A stretch of 64,000 nucleotides of DNA from positions 79,428 through 143,427 of the forward strand of contig NZ_FRFD01000007.1 of assembly GCF_900143645.1 (NCBI RefSeq), read 5' to 3'. This DNA comes from Anaerocolumna xylanovorans DSM 12503. GTDB lineage: Bacteria > Bacillota > Clostridia > Lachnospirales > Lachnospiraceae. The notes beneath the pieces were generated by a model. The model searched no databases. It was given only the letters and a program-made list of their open reading frames with translations, and was not told where the DNA came from. The position numbers were made by a program, and so were the translations under genes. Below are positions 1 to 8,424 of this stretch, piece by piece. How positions within the stretch are numbered: the stretch's first letter is position 1; every line of letters starts with the position of its first letter.

Positions 1-273
1 CGTTAAAGGTCTTCCGGCAGATTCTACTGTGCTTCCCACTCCTACGCCTTCTATATCGTCATAGGGCATCAATAGGATGCGGTTTTCCTTAAAACCCACC
101 ACTTCAGCCATTATAGTCTGTGATTTATCAGAAGATACAATGGTACACAAATCATTTAAATTTGCTTTGGGTCCTATGGATTCTATGGTTAATCCAACCA
201 CCTTCACCACTTTCCCTAAGTGCTTTTCATAAGTTCTGTCCAGCAGAATATCATATTTTTCCAGATTAGTCAT
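1..273 (-). CDS. fliI: Flagellar export ATPase FliI, N-terminal part (cut by window edge)
   Basis: Only the first 91 codons are present; the frame is open to the left edge. FliI is the ATPase that energises flagellar type III export at the cytoplasmic base with FliH. What is visible is the N-terminal beta-barrel region of this F1-like family: GKVVKVVGL near residue 20, then AEVVGF and ILLMPYDD leading into GVGVGSTV near residue 80. The Walker motifs would lie outside the window. The ATG was chosen because it lies about 30 bases after the fliH stop and has AAAGG just upstream, a weak ribosome site. It is the last visible gene of the flgB-flgC-fliE-fliF-fliG-fliH-fliI operon, which supports the assignment. 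Confidence 0.9.
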   Translation of the reverse strand, partial: MTNLEKYDILLDRTYEKHLGKVVKVVGLTIESIGPKANLNDLCTIVSSDKSQTIMAEVVGFKENRILLMPYDDIEGVGVGSTVESAGRPLT

Positions 274-305
274 GCCTTTATCTACCTGCCTTCACTTATC
301 AAAAA

Positions 306-1127
306 TTACAGATTATCCATTGAAAGAAGCATAATATCTTTCTTTAGATTTTCCAATTGTGTATCAAGACCACAATCAACTATTCCGGTTTCTGTATCGA
401 TAATACACTGGTTTTTTGAAAGATTTTTATCCATTGCAATATCCAGTTCAATAGTTTCATTCAGAATTTCTACCAGACTAGGTCTGTATGCCGTAACTTC
501 CTCATAATCCTCTTTTGACACCTTTATATGATAAAACCTGCTGTTATCACCATGAAGTATGGCTCTGTGGATAAGATGTGTTATAACACCTTTTTTTCCT
601 TCCACTGCAATTCCTGTAACTTTTTCTATCAACGCTGTCATAATTCCCGCAAATTCAGGTTCTAAGGCTGCCGTTTTTTCTTCGTATTCCTTCTTAAGCT
701 CTCTCTCAAGCTTTTCATATTCCTCTTTTCTCTTGAGAGCTTCTTCCATTCCCTTTTTGAACCCGTCATCATAGCCTTTTCGTGTAGAATCATCATACAG
801 CCTTCTGCAATTGGCTTTGCTCTCTTCTTCTGCTATCTTCCGGATAAGCGCCGCTTCTTCTTCCGCCTTTGAAATCATATCTTCCAGACGGCTTCTTAGC
901 TCATCTTCACTTTCCGTTTCCTCTGTCTCTATTACAGGCGCATCTATTCCCGGCTTAAAGCCTTCTAACGATTCGGGTATTTCTTTATTGATAACATGAA
1001 CCTGGGGCTTATTTGCAAAATTGATAAGTCTGAATTCCTCACTTCTTTCATTTGAGTCAATTACGAATTTATCTTCTGCACTTACTGCTATATATCTTGA
1101 TTTAATAAGATTAGACAATAATCTCAT
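306..1127 (-). CDS. fliH: Flagellar export apparatus protein FliH
   Basis: Predicted FliH, the cytoplasmic stator-like partner and negative regulator of the FliI ATPase. About 273 residues. The middle (roughly residues 75-165) is a long charged Glu/Lys/Arg-rich helix typical of FliH coiled coils, followed by a C-terminal domain that resembles the ATP synthase delta-subunit fold. FliH sequences diverge quickly, so the call leans on position between fliG and fliI. I start it at ATG (MRLLSNLIKSRYIAV), preceded by AGAGG and GGAGG; a GTG three codons upstream is possible. The start lies inside the last codons of fliG (17-base overlap), which suggests translational coupling. Confidence 0.85.
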   Translation of the reverse strand: MRLLSNLIKSRYIAVSAEDKFVIDSNERSEEFRLINFANKPQVHVINKEIPESLEGFKPGIDAPVIETEETESEDELRSRLEDMISKAEEEAALIRKIAEEESKANCRRLYDDSTRKGYDDGFKKGMEEALKRKEEYEKLERELKKEYEEKTAALEPEFAGIMTALIEKVTGIAVEGKKGVITHLIHRAILHGDNSRFYHIKVSKEDYEEVTAYRPSLVEILNETIELDIAMDKNLSKNQCIIDTETGIVDCGLDTQLENLKKDIMLLSMDNL

Positions 1128-2121
1128 CACCTCCACCTCTGGAAATGATAATCTCAGCGGAGTCCTCTAATTTTCTAATAATATTAACAATCTTCTGCTG
1201 TGCTTCTTCAACATCCTTCAAGCGGACAGGACCCATGAATTCCATATCTTCCTTTATCATAGCTGCAAGACGTTTGGACAGATTGTTAAAGATAACATTC
1301 TGTACTTCTTCATTAGAAGCCTTCAATGCTACTGCCAATTCATTATTGTCAACCTCACGAAGTACTCTTTGTATCGAGCGGTCATCCAGAGTAAGAATGT
1401 CTTCAAATACAAACATCTTCCTTCTGATTTCATCTGCAAGCTCTGGCTCTTCAATTTCAAGAGTTTCCATAATATGTTTTTCAGTTCCTCTGTCTACAGT
1501 ATTTAAGATAGATACAATAGAATCTACGCCGCCCACGATGGTATAATCCTGATTAACAAGGGAGGATAATTTACGCTCCAGCACTCTTTCCACTTCTTTG
1601 ATTACATCCGGAGATGTACGGTCCATCTGTGCAATACGCTTTGCAACATCTGCCTGTTTATCCGGCGCAAGGGCTGATATAATGGCAGATGCCTGACCGG
1701 AGGACAGGTAGGAGAGAATGAGGGCAATGGTCTGTGGATGCTCATCCTGAATAAAGTTTAACATCTGGCTGGCATCTGCTTTCCTGACGAATTCAAAAGG
1801 ACGAACCTGCAAGGAAGCTGTCAGCTTTCCAATAACATCCTTTGCCTTGTCTTCTCCTAAAGCCTTTTCCAGAAGCTCTTTTGCATAAGCAATACCACCT
1901 TCTGCAATATACTGCTGTGCAAGGCATATCTCATAAAACTCATCCAATACCTGTTCCTTGGTAGCTGGTGAAATGCTTCTTGTATTGGCAATTTCCAATG
2001 TTAACTGTTCTATCTCATCTTCCTTCAAATGCTTAAAAATACTGGCCGATTTCTCGGGCCCTAAGGATATTAAGAGAACAGCGGCTTTTTGTACTCCCGA
2101 TATTTCTGTATTCTTTGCCAT
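1111..2121 (-). CDS. fliG: Flagellar motor switch protein FliG
   Basis: FliG forms the torque-generating ring of the flagellar switch, bridging the FliF MS ring to FliM and the stators. Length 336 residues is normal for the family. It begins with the N-terminal FliF-binding domain (KAAVLLISLGPEKSA near residue 12), has the middle-domain motif DEHPQTIALILSYL near residue 125, and ends with the charged C-terminal torque helix region (RKMFVFEDILTLDDRSIQ near residue 235, then LREVDNNELAVALKA). The start has GGAGGAG 2-3 bases upstream of the short spacer to ATG. It follows fliF by 13 bases in the same operon. Confidence 0.97.
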   Translation of the reverse strand: MAKNTEISGVQKAAVLLISLGPEKSASIFKHLKEDEIEQLTLEIANTRSISPATKEQVLDEFYEICLAQQYIAEGGIAYAKELLEKALGEDKAKDVIGKLTASLQVRPFEFVRKADASQMLNFIQDEHPQTIALILSYLSSGQASAIISALAPDKQADVAKRIAQMDRTSPDVIKEVERVLERKLSSLVNQDYTIVGGVDSIVSILNTVDRGTEKHIMETLEIEEPELADEIRRKMFVFEDILTLDDRSIQRVLREVDNNELAVALKASNEEVQNVIFNNLSKRLAAMIKEDMEFMGPVRLKDVEEAQQKIVNIIRKLEDSAEIIISRGGGDEIIV

Positions 2122-2134
2122 ATTCTCCTCCTTA

Positions 2135-3730
2135 TCAACCCCATTCGTCGTTTAGCCAGTTCCTCAAGAGCTGGGCAACGGCATCCGGATTCTCGTCCAC
2201 AAACTTTTCTATCATCTTCTTTGCTTCTGACTTCTCGCTGAATTCAATATCCTCCAAGGTCTGGTTTTCCTTCGTAGTTGCCAACAACTGTTCGACTGAT
2301 AACTCCGGCTCAAGCTCTGTAATATCGGCAGGTGCTGTTCCCTTAAATACTACAAATATCAAAAGACCAACGATTGCAGCACCCAAGAGGATCTGCAGAT
2401 AGAATGACCAGTCTCTCTGTGCCTTTTCCACAGGAATAAATACCGGCTGTTCATAAGCTAAAATGGAGATCGCGTTTGTCGGAATTCCCGTTGCAAGGGA
2501 CACTGCCTTGTAAACATCATCACTTACGGTTATTTGCTTCGGTTCTTTGTTATCCAATGCATATTTATCAAATGTCGTATTGTCAAGTAATCCCTGGAGT
2601 TTTAAATCTTCTTCCTTATAGGTAACGACTTTCGTACATATAATACTGCCTGATGATTCCTCCGGCACTACTGCTCCGACTTCATATTCTGTATTTGTAA
2701 CACGTTCATTGGGCAAATATTCGATTTGAACCGTAGAAGAAGAGGCACCGTTTTCCGAATCGTTATCGGTATCATAGGATGCTTCATCATTAGAATCTGT
2801 CCCCGGCGTTCCGCTGCTTGTCGTGCTGGAATTCTTCGTATCGTATGAGTAATATTTACCATACAGTCCCTGATCCTGCCCGTCTGCAGGAATCTTTTCA
2901 TTGTACAGCTCAGTTACCTTTTTCATATCAATCTTCCAGTTAAACATAGGCTGAACGTCCGTATATCCAAGCTTTAGCATCAGCATATAAATATTATTGT
3001 TAAAGGTATTCTGAAGCTTTTCCTTATACTCCAATACAGAATTGGCATTCCCCGTATAAAGGTCATCCTTTCCGCCAAATAAGAGATTGCCGTCCTGATC
3101 AATTATCTTTATTTTATCCGTTGTTTCATTTCCAATGGCGGCCGCAACATATTCCGCTACCGCAGAGGCATTTGCCTTATCAAAATCATCCGTGATGGTA
3201 AGTGCCACACTGGCCGGTAAATCCTGCTTTTCAGAAAGAACACTGTAAGTTGTCTCTTCCGGAACATATGTGACCTGCGCATCCTTAATTCCCTTCATCT
3301 TAATAAGGTAATTCCGGATTTCTGTCTGTACATACAGATGGTTCTTTAAATTACGGTCACTGTTGGTTGTGCTTAAATCATTCTTTACCAACTGATCCAA
3401 TGTTAATCCGCTTGTAGGTACATCACTTGAATAAACAACCAACAGTGCATCTGAGAATCTTTTCTTATCAACACTGATTGTCATCCCGTCACCACTCAAC
3501 TTATAGGCAATTCCCTCATCCTTTAACAGCCCGGCAACCGTACTGACATCTTTCTTCGTCTCGCCGTCCATCAGCTCTTTATATTGGGTTCTGTTCATTA
3601 CCGTCACCAATATTACCAGCGCAAGAAATACTGTGGTAACAACTGCAATGATTACTGTTTTTTGTTTGCTGGTGTACTTGTTCCATTGATTAAGTAATTG
3701 AACTGGTATCTGCTTTAGTCTGTCAACCAT
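2135..3730 (-). CDS. fliF: Flagellar MS-ring protein FliF
   Basis: FliF builds the membrane-embedded MS ring on which the flagellum assembles. Length 531 residues. A first transmembrane segment spans about residues 25-47 (VIIAVVTTVFLALVILVTVM) and a second lies about residues 440-460 (LQILLGAAIVGLLIFVVF), with a large extracytoplasmic part between them carrying the YscJ-like ring-building motifs (LKDEGIAYKL, VYSSDVP, ARVTY-like KDAQVTYVPEE). A Ser/Thr/Asn/Asp-rich insert lies near residues 300-335. The C-terminus ends in a conserved Trp-containing tail (QLLRNWLNDEWG) that binds FliG. AAGGAG lies 8 bases before the ATG. Confidence 0.96.
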   Translation of the reverse strand: MVDRLKQIPVQLLNQWNKYTSKQKTVIIAVVTTVFLALVILVTVMNRTQYKELMDGETKKDVSTVAGLLKDEGIAYKLSGDGMTISVDKKRFSDALLVVYSSDVPTSGLTLDQLVKNDLSTTNSDRNLKNHLYVQTEIRNYLIKMKGIKDAQVTYVPEETTYSVLSEKQDLPASVALTITDDFDKANASAVAEYVAAAIGNETTDKIKIIDQDGNLLFGGKDDLYTGNANSVLEYKEKLQNTFNNNIYMLMLKLGYTDVQPMFNWKIDMKKVTELYNEKIPADGQDQGLYGKYYSYDTKNSSTTSSGTPGTDSNDEASYDTDNDSENGASSSTVQIEYLPNERVTNTEYEVGAVVPEESSGSIICTKVVTYKEEDLKLQGLLDNTTFDKYALDNKEPKQITVSDDVYKAVSLATGIPTNAISILAYEQPVFIPVEKAQRDWSFYLQILLGAAIVGLLIFVVFKGTAPADITELEPELSVEQLLATTKENQTLEDIEFSEKSEAKKMIEKFVDENPDAVAQLLRNWLNDEWG

Positions 3731-3754
3731 AATACTGCTCCTTAAGTTCCATTG

Positions 3755-4066
3755 TTAGAATTGGAGATTCATAATCTCTTTGTAAGCTTCTAATACCTTA
3801 TTTCTCACCTGAACAGTATACTGTAATGACAGATTGGCTTTTGACTGCGCAACCTGAAGGTCATAAGTGTTATCAGACAGCCCTAATGCATAGGAAACTT
3901 CCGCTTCTTTTGCAGCATTTGACAAATCATTTGTCTCTTTTAACATAGAAAGAGCAGACTGAAACACACTTTCGAAAGTATTGTTCCCAGTGCTCTTCTC
4001 TACTCCTGTATTATTTGTACCATATGCGTTTACGCCTGATATTCCGTTAAGAAGTGTAATGTCCAT
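3755..4066 (-). CDS. fliE: Flagellar hook-basal body protein FliE
   Basis: FliE is a small export substrate that joins the MS ring to the proximal rod. The protein has 103 residues, the usual size. The C-terminal half carries the family signature: a helix with TYDLQVAQSKANLSLQYTVQ and the terminal VRNKVLEAYKEIMNLQF, matching the FliE ending of the type RNKxxxAYxEIMxMxx. The N-terminal part is low in complexity and polar, as expected for rod proteins. The ribosome site is poor (a GGGG run), so it may depend on coupling to flgC, whose stop lies 17 bases upstream. Confidence 0.95.
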   Translation of the reverse strand: MDITLLNGISGVNAYGTNNTGVEKSTGNNTFESVFQSALSMLKETNDLSNAAKEAEVSYALGLSDNTYDLQVAQSKANLSLQYTVQVRNKVLEAYKEIMNLQF

Positions 4067-4083
4067 TATTCACCGTTCCCCCA

Positions 4084-4524
4084 CTATTTACCAACTTCAA
4101 GGCCTTTTAGCGCCATGCTCTTCATACCATTGAAAGCTGTAATATTTGCCTCATAAGCTCTGGATGCATCAATCAGATTTGCCATCTCAGTAACAGTATT
4201 CACATTCGGATATGTTACATAACCGTTTTCATCCGCATCGGGATGGGAAGGATCATAAACCACATTCATTGGAGTTTTTGTATCTTCCTTGATTTCCGTA
4301 ACCTTAACTCCGGCTCCGGCTGCTTCACTTATCTTCCCTCCCAGGATTTGTGCAAAGGGTGTTGTATTTCTCTCTTCAAAAACCAGAATCTTACGTTTAT
4401 AAGGGTTCCCATCCTCATCTCTGGTCGTATTCACATTGGCAATGTTCTGCGATATAATATCCATGCGGAGTCTTTGTGCTGTCATACCGCTTGCACTTAT
4501 ATTCATTGCATCAATAACGGACAT
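4084..4524 (-). CDS. flgC: Flagellar proximal rod protein FlgC
   Basis: FlgC is a proximal rod subunit exported by the flagellar type III system. Length 146 residues. The N-terminus (DAMNISASGMTAQRLRMDIISQNIANVNTT) carries the rod/hook family signature with SQNIANVNT, and the C-terminus (NVNTVTEMANLIDASRAYEANI) carries the matching helical motif; together they form the coiled D0 domain. Two ATGs overlap at the start (ATGAATG). The first is out of frame and reads only five codons, so the second, seven bases after AGGAGG, is the start. It lies 11 bases after flgB. Confidence 0.96.
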   Translation of the reverse strand: MSVIDAMNISASGMTAQRLRMDIISQNIANVNTTRDEDGNPYKRKILVFEERNTTPFAQILGGKISEAAGAGVKVTEIKEDTKTPMNVVYDPSHPDADENGYVTYPNVNTVTEMANLIDASRAYEANITAFNGMKSMALKGLEVGK

Positions 4525-4535
4525 TCATTTTCCTC

Positions 4536-4928
4536 CTAACTATTGGATAGTGCTATTCTTATTCTGCTGAATTCCTGTGTCATCGCATCCAGCAAAGCAT
4601 CATGAGTAATTTGGTTCTCTGCAAAATTCGCTGATTCTGTATCTATATCAACATTATTACCGTCAAGCCTGTAGCTTAAGGATGAATTATCTGTATAAAT
4701 AGTCGGTTCTATTGACTGTAAATCTACCCCTGCTACTTTTCTGTCGAGAGTGCCGGAGCCCTGCTGTAAGGCGCCCGCCAAATAGGTCTGAAATTCAATG
4801 TCCTGTCTTTTATAGCCCGGAGTACTGACATTGGCAAGATTGTTAGTCAACAGCTTGCCTCTTGTCCAAGTAGCATCTGCTGCTTTGTTTAGTATGTTTA
4901 CATAGTTAAACAAATCTGAATTTATCAT
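4536..4928 (-). CDS. flgB: Flagellar proximal rod protein FlgB
   Basis: FlgB is a proximal rod component and the first gene of this flagellar operon. With the ATG chosen here (MINSDLFNYVNILNKA) the product has 130 residues. AGGAGTG lies five bases upstream of that ATG; a longer in-frame version with 19 more codons is hydrophobic, lacks a ribosome site and is less likely. The conserved RGKLLTNNLANVSTPGYKR motif near residue 25 is the rod-protein N-terminal signature (xNNLANxxTPGYK). The C-terminal helix (ENQITHDALLDAMTQEFSRI) completes the D0 domain. Confidence 0.95.
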   Translation of the reverse strand: MINSDLFNYVNILNKAADATWTRGKLLTNNLANVSTPGYKRQDIEFQTYLAGALQQGSGTLDRKVAGVDLQSIEPTIYTDNSSLSYRLDGNNVDIDTESANFAENQITHDALLDAMTQEFSRIRIALSNS

Positions 4929-5150
4929 ACTTACACTCCTTTCGTAACTAGTTTCAATTATAAAGATATTACGACAAAAAAACAAGTTAATTTTTTGAAA
5001 TTAGTACTATTATATCATATAATGTAAATTATTCGAATATTAGCTCAAATGCACATTTTCTGCGGAGAATCATAGTTGTATTAAGAGTTTTAATTGATAT
5101 CTTAATCATATTTTTACAAAATTTACTTTTACATTTTTTAACAATTCCGC
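4929..5150 (-). promoter_or_regulatory. Leader and possible promoter region of the flagellar operon
   Basis: This is the AT-rich part of a roughly 300-base gene-free stretch between codY and flgB. On the minus strand a TATAAT occurs about 80 bases before flgB (at 5009-5014), but the hexamer 17 bases upstream is only TTCGAA, a poor -35. I found no clear SigD-type site (TAAA with GCCGATAA). The operon may therefore use a weak SigA-type promoter here, a regulated promoter, or read-through from codY. No ORF here looks real. Confidence 0.3.
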
Positions 5151-5194
5151 AAAAAAATGGACTTATAAATATACAATTTAAAAGTCCATTTTTA
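5151..5194 (-). terminator. Rho-independent terminator after codY
   Basis: On the minus strand AAATGGACTT pairs with AAGTCCATTT (arms at 5182-5191 and 5155-5164) across a loop of 17 bases, and a run of T follows. It lies about 35 bases beyond the codY stop and separates codY from the flagellar operon. Confidence 0.75.
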
Positions 5195-5229
5195 TTATCG
5201 CATAAATTGGTATCAGCCAACCAGCATTC

Positions 5230-6000
5230 CTATTTATTTAATTTTTTCAATTCCTCAAATACAACGTCATTTAAGACCTTAATATAAGTTCCCTTCATCC
5301 CTGAAGAACGTGATTCAATAACACCGGCACTTTCAAACTTACGGAGAGCATTGACAATTACAGATCTGGTAATTCCTACTCTGTCAGCAATTTTACTTGC
5401 AACAAGAATTCCCTCAGTGCCTTCCAGTTCCTCGAATATATGAATGATCGCTTCCAGTTCTGAAAAAGATAAGGTACTGATTGCAGATTTCACAATCTGT
5501 ACTTTACGGCTTTCCTCTGCGCTTTCTTCATTCACGGAACGCATCATCTCAAGTCCGACAACTGTTGTTCCATATTCACTAAGTATGATATCATCCAAAT
5601 CATATTGCTTCTGGCTCTTATACAGAAACAGGGTTCCGAGCCTCTCTCCTGCGATATCAATCGGTATGATAATCGCCTGATAGTTAACATCCGTATCAAG
5701 CTCAAAACCGAGAGTTAATAAGTTGACATTTTCTTTGGTTGACAGGATGTTTAAAAGTCTTTCATTCAGCATTTGATCAATGTAGCCGCCAACGGCATCC
5801 TTAATCAGTTCTTTAATTTCGACAATATCATCTCTGTTCTTAATTCCCAGAACCTTACCTTTTTTACTGATTACCAGAATATTTGACTCCAGAATCTCAC
5901 TTAACACCTCACAGATGTCATTAAATACAACCTTGTGAGAATTGTTATTGTGTAACAGCTTGTTAATCTTTCTCGTCTTATCCAGCAATTGTACACTCAT
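5230..6000 (-). CDS. codY: GTP-sensing global repressor CodY
   Basis: CodY senses branched-chain amino acids and GTP and represses nutrient-limitation genes in low-GC Gram-positives. Length 256 residues, typical. The N-terminal GAF domain includes the family-characteristic opening (LLDKTRKINKLLH) and the region DVNYQAIIIPI. The C-terminal winged helix carries ASKIADRVGITRSVIVNALR followed by RKFESAGVIESRSSGMKGTYIKV, which is nearly diagnostic. GGGAGG precedes the ATG at normal spacing. Its position between topA and flgB mirrors the Bacillus order, but trmFO, xerC and hslVU, which sit between topA and codY there, are missing here. Confidence 0.98.
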   Translation of the reverse strand: MSVQLLDKTRKINKLLHNNNSHKVVFNDICEVLSEILESNILVISKKGKVLGIKNRDDIVEIKELIKDAVGGYIDQMLNERLLNILSTKENVNLLTLGFELDTDVNYQAIIIPIDIAGERLGTLFLYKSQKQYDLDDIILSEYGTTVVGLEMMRSVNEESAEESRKVQIVKSAISTLSFSELEAIIHIFEELEGTEGILVASKIADRVGITRSVIVNALRKFESAGVIESRSSGMKGTYIKVLNDVVFEELKKLNK

Positions 6001-6104
6001 GAAATAACCTCCCAGTACCCCCGCTTGTTTACCTGATATTTCAAAATAACCAGTAATATTTCACAAAAGATAAGATACCGGTCATTTATATTGGCATTAG
6101 ATAA

Positions 6105-6133
6105 ATATTATCATACCTTTTTCATAAAAACAA
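6105..6133 (-). promoter_or_regulatory. Candidate SigA-type promoter of codY
   Basis: On the minus strand TTGTTT (6128-6133) and TAATAT (6105-6110) are separated by 17 bases, about 100 bases upstream of the codY start. The match is moderate. No convincing CodY box (AATTTTCWGAAAATT type) was seen beside it. Confidence 0.4.
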
Positions 6134-6193
6134 TAGTTATTTCTTGTTTTTGACGCACATTTTAATTAAATTTATCTGTTTTTCTTATATTTC

Positions 6194-8248
6194 TCATTTA
6201 TTCGCAACAATAAACCCACATTTATCATCGGAACACACCAGGCTGTTTCCTTTTTCTATCAGTACTTTGCCGCATTTAGGGCACTTTTTATCCGTAGGTT
6301 TCTGCCATGTCATAAATTCACATTCCGGATTATTCTCACATCCGTAATATTTACGTCCTTTTTTTGTTTTGCGGATTACAACATCTTTTCCGCATAAGGG
6401 GCAGGCGACTCCGATTTTCTCAAGGTAAGGCTTTGTATTACGACATTCCGGAAAACCGGGGCAGGCTAAGAATTTACCGTGGGGCCCATATTTGATGACC
6501 ATATTCCTGCCGCACTCTTCGCAGATGATGTCCGTCTTTTCATCCTCAATCTTTATTTCCTCCAGACTGTCTTTTGCATTGGTAACTGCTTCCTCAAGGT
6601 CCGGATAAAAGTTACGTACCACTGTTTTCCAGCAAATACTTCCATCTTCTACTTTATCTAAAAGTGATTCCAGATTTGCCGTAAAATTAACATCTACAAT
6701 ACTGGGAAAAGCTTCTTTCATAATCTTATTCACTACTTCACCAAGCTCAGTCACATACAGGTTCTTATTCTCTTTTATCACATATCTTCTGGCAAGAATC
6801 GTTGAAATCGTAGGAGAATAGGTACTGGGTCTTCCAATACCAAGTTCTTCCAGTGTCTTAACCAGGGAGGCTTCTGTATAATGGGGCGGCGCCTGTGTAA
6901 AATGCTGGGAGGGATCAAATTCCAAAAGCTTTACCTTTGAATTCTCCGTTATATCCTTTAGCATGGCACTGCTTTCGCTTTCTTCCTCCTCGGAATAAAC
7001 ACTTAAATATCCGTCAAATATCATTTTGGAGGCGGAGGCAGTAAACTTATACCCCTTCGCTTCTAATTTAACATTGATGGTTTCATATCTTGCAGGCGAC
7101 ATACGGCTTCCTACAAAACGCTTCCAGATAAGCTGGTAAAGCCTGAATAAATCACGGCTTAAAGATTCCTTTACGATTACCGGTGTAAGATCCGTATAGG
7201 TCGGCCGGATAGCTTCATGGGCGTCCTGTATCTTCTTACCGTTTGCCTTTTTCTCTTCCGCTTCGGATATATAATTACTTCCATAGTTCTTTTCAATAAA
7301 ATCTCTTGCAAACGTATCTGCTTCTTCTGAGATACGCACGGAATCCGTTCTTAAATAAGTAATTAAACCTATGGTGCCATGTCCTTTGATGTCAATACCC
7401 TCATATAACTGCTGCGCCAGCCTCATAGTCTTGGAGGTGGAGAAATTCAGGGTCTTGGCAGCCTCCTGCTGTAAAGTACTGGTGGTAAAGGGCAGCGGCG
7501 CTTTTCTTTGCCTCTCTCCCCTTTTAATTTCTGCAATTTTGAATTCTGCATTTTCCAGTTCTTTTAAGATACCTTTTAATTCTTCTTCGGATGCAATATT
7601 CTTTTTATCGGAAGAGGCAGGTAAAAACTTTGCTATAAGCGGCTTTTTTTCTCCCTCCACCTGAAAGCTTCCTTCTAATGTCCAGTACTCTTCCGGCACA
7701 AATGCATTAATTTCATCTTCTCTGTCGCAGATAATACGAAGAGCAACGGATTGCACACGCCCTGCACTTAACCCCCGCTTAACCTTTGCCCACAGCAAAG
7801 GGCTTATACTATAACCCACCATACGGTCTAACATTCGTCTGGTCTGCTGGGAATCCACAAGGTCCATGTCAATTTCCCTTGCCTGTTTTATGGAAGCCTT
7901 AACTGCATTTTTGGTGATTTCATTAAAAGTTATCCTGCTGCTGCCTTTTTCATCCAGCTTTAAAGTCTTTGTCAAATGCCAGGATATTGCTTCTCCTTCA
8001 CGGTCAGGGTCAGTAGCCAGATATATCTTATCTGCTTTTTTAACTTCTTTTCGAATCTTCGCAAGAAGGTCACCCTTGCCTCTGATTGTAATATACTTGG
8101 GTTCAAAATCATTTTCTATATCAATGCCAAGCTGGCTCTTCGGTAAATCTCTGACATGTCCGTTTGAAGCCACCACTTCATAATTCGTACCTAAAAATTT
8201 CTTTATTGTCTTTGCTTTTGCCGGTGATTCTACAATAACTAGATTCAT
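6194..8248 (-). CDS. topA: DNA topoisomerase I
   Basis: Type IA topoisomerase that relaxes negative supercoils. 684 residues from the chosen ATG; a GTG two codons earlier has no room for a ribosome site, whereas GGGGAG stands five bases before the ATG. The Toprim domain is at the N-terminus (LVIVESPAKAKTI, then LATDPDREGEAISWHL). The catalytic tyrosine lies in GLITYLRTDSVRIS near residue 300. The C-terminus carries three Cys4 zinc ribbons (CEECGRNM...CPGFPEC, CPLCGKDV...CENNPEC, CPKCGKVL...CSDDKCG). It follows dprA, as in Bacillus, but a repeat element lies between them. Confidence 0.98.
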   Translation of the reverse strand: MNLVIVESPAKAKTIKKFLGTNYEVVASNGHVRDLPKSQLGIDIENDFEPKYITIRGKGDLLAKIRKEVKKADKIYLATDPDREGEAISWHLTKTLKLDEKGSSRITFNEITKNAVKASIKQAREIDMDLVDSQQTRRMLDRMVGYSISPLLWAKVKRGLSAGRVQSVALRIICDREDEINAFVPEEYWTLEGSFQVEGEKKPLIAKFLPASSDKKNIASEEELKGILKELENAEFKIAEIKRGERQRKAPLPFTTSTLQQEAAKTLNFSTSKTMRLAQQLYEGIDIKGHGTIGLITYLRTDSVRISEEADTFARDFIEKNYGSNYISEAEEKKANGKKIQDAHEAIRPTYTDLTPVIVKESLSRDLFRLYQLIWKRFVGSRMSPARYETINVKLEAKGYKFTASASKMIFDGYLSVYSEEEESESSAMLKDITENSKVKLLEFDPSQHFTQAPPHYTEASLVKTLEELGIGRPSTYSPTISTILARRYVIKENKNLYVTELGEVVNKIMKEAFPSIVDVNFTANLESLLDKVEDGSICWKTVVRNFYPDLEEAVTNAKDSLEEIKIEDEKTDIICEECGRNMVIKYGPHGKFLACPGFPECRNTKPYLEKIGVACPLCGKDVVIRKTKKGRKYYGCENNPECEFMTWQKPTDKKCPKCGKVLIEKGNSLVCSDDKCGFIVANK

Positions 8249-8362
8249 GTACACTCCCCTATCTGGATTTCTGTTTCCTTTCTTAATGAGAGGAGATAGT
8301 TTCTTCTCCCTTCACACTAGCTCCCATGCCTTCCTCAGTACACCTCAAGTTTGTGCCGAGGA

Positions 8363-8424
8363 TTTCGCAAGTTTACTTGCGAAACTGCTCAAATCAAAAG
8401 TGAAAAATGTCTTTTATTTTTCAC
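8363..8424 (-). repeat. Two-hairpin intercistronic element, copy between dprA and topA
   Basis: Arm pair TTTCGCAAGT / ACTTGCGAAA with a two-base loop (8363-8384), then a linker containing CTGCTCAAAT, then a second pair GTGAAAAAT / ATTTTTCAC (8400-8408 and 8416-8424). In transcript sense the GTGAAAA hairpin comes first. The last arm contains the dprA stop codon, so the element is fused to the end of that gene. The same architecture recurs at several other gene junctions in this window. Confidence 0.8.

Noticed and set aside
4929..5150. SigD-type flagellar promoter before flgB
   Set aside because: No TAAA with a GCCGATAA-like partner at 15-16 bases could be found on the minus strand.
5029..5220. 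Minus-strand ORF of 63 codons between codY and flgB
   Set aside because: It runs through the codY terminator hairpin, is Ile/Lys/Asn-rich as expected for AT-rich noncoding DNA, and lacks a ribosome site.
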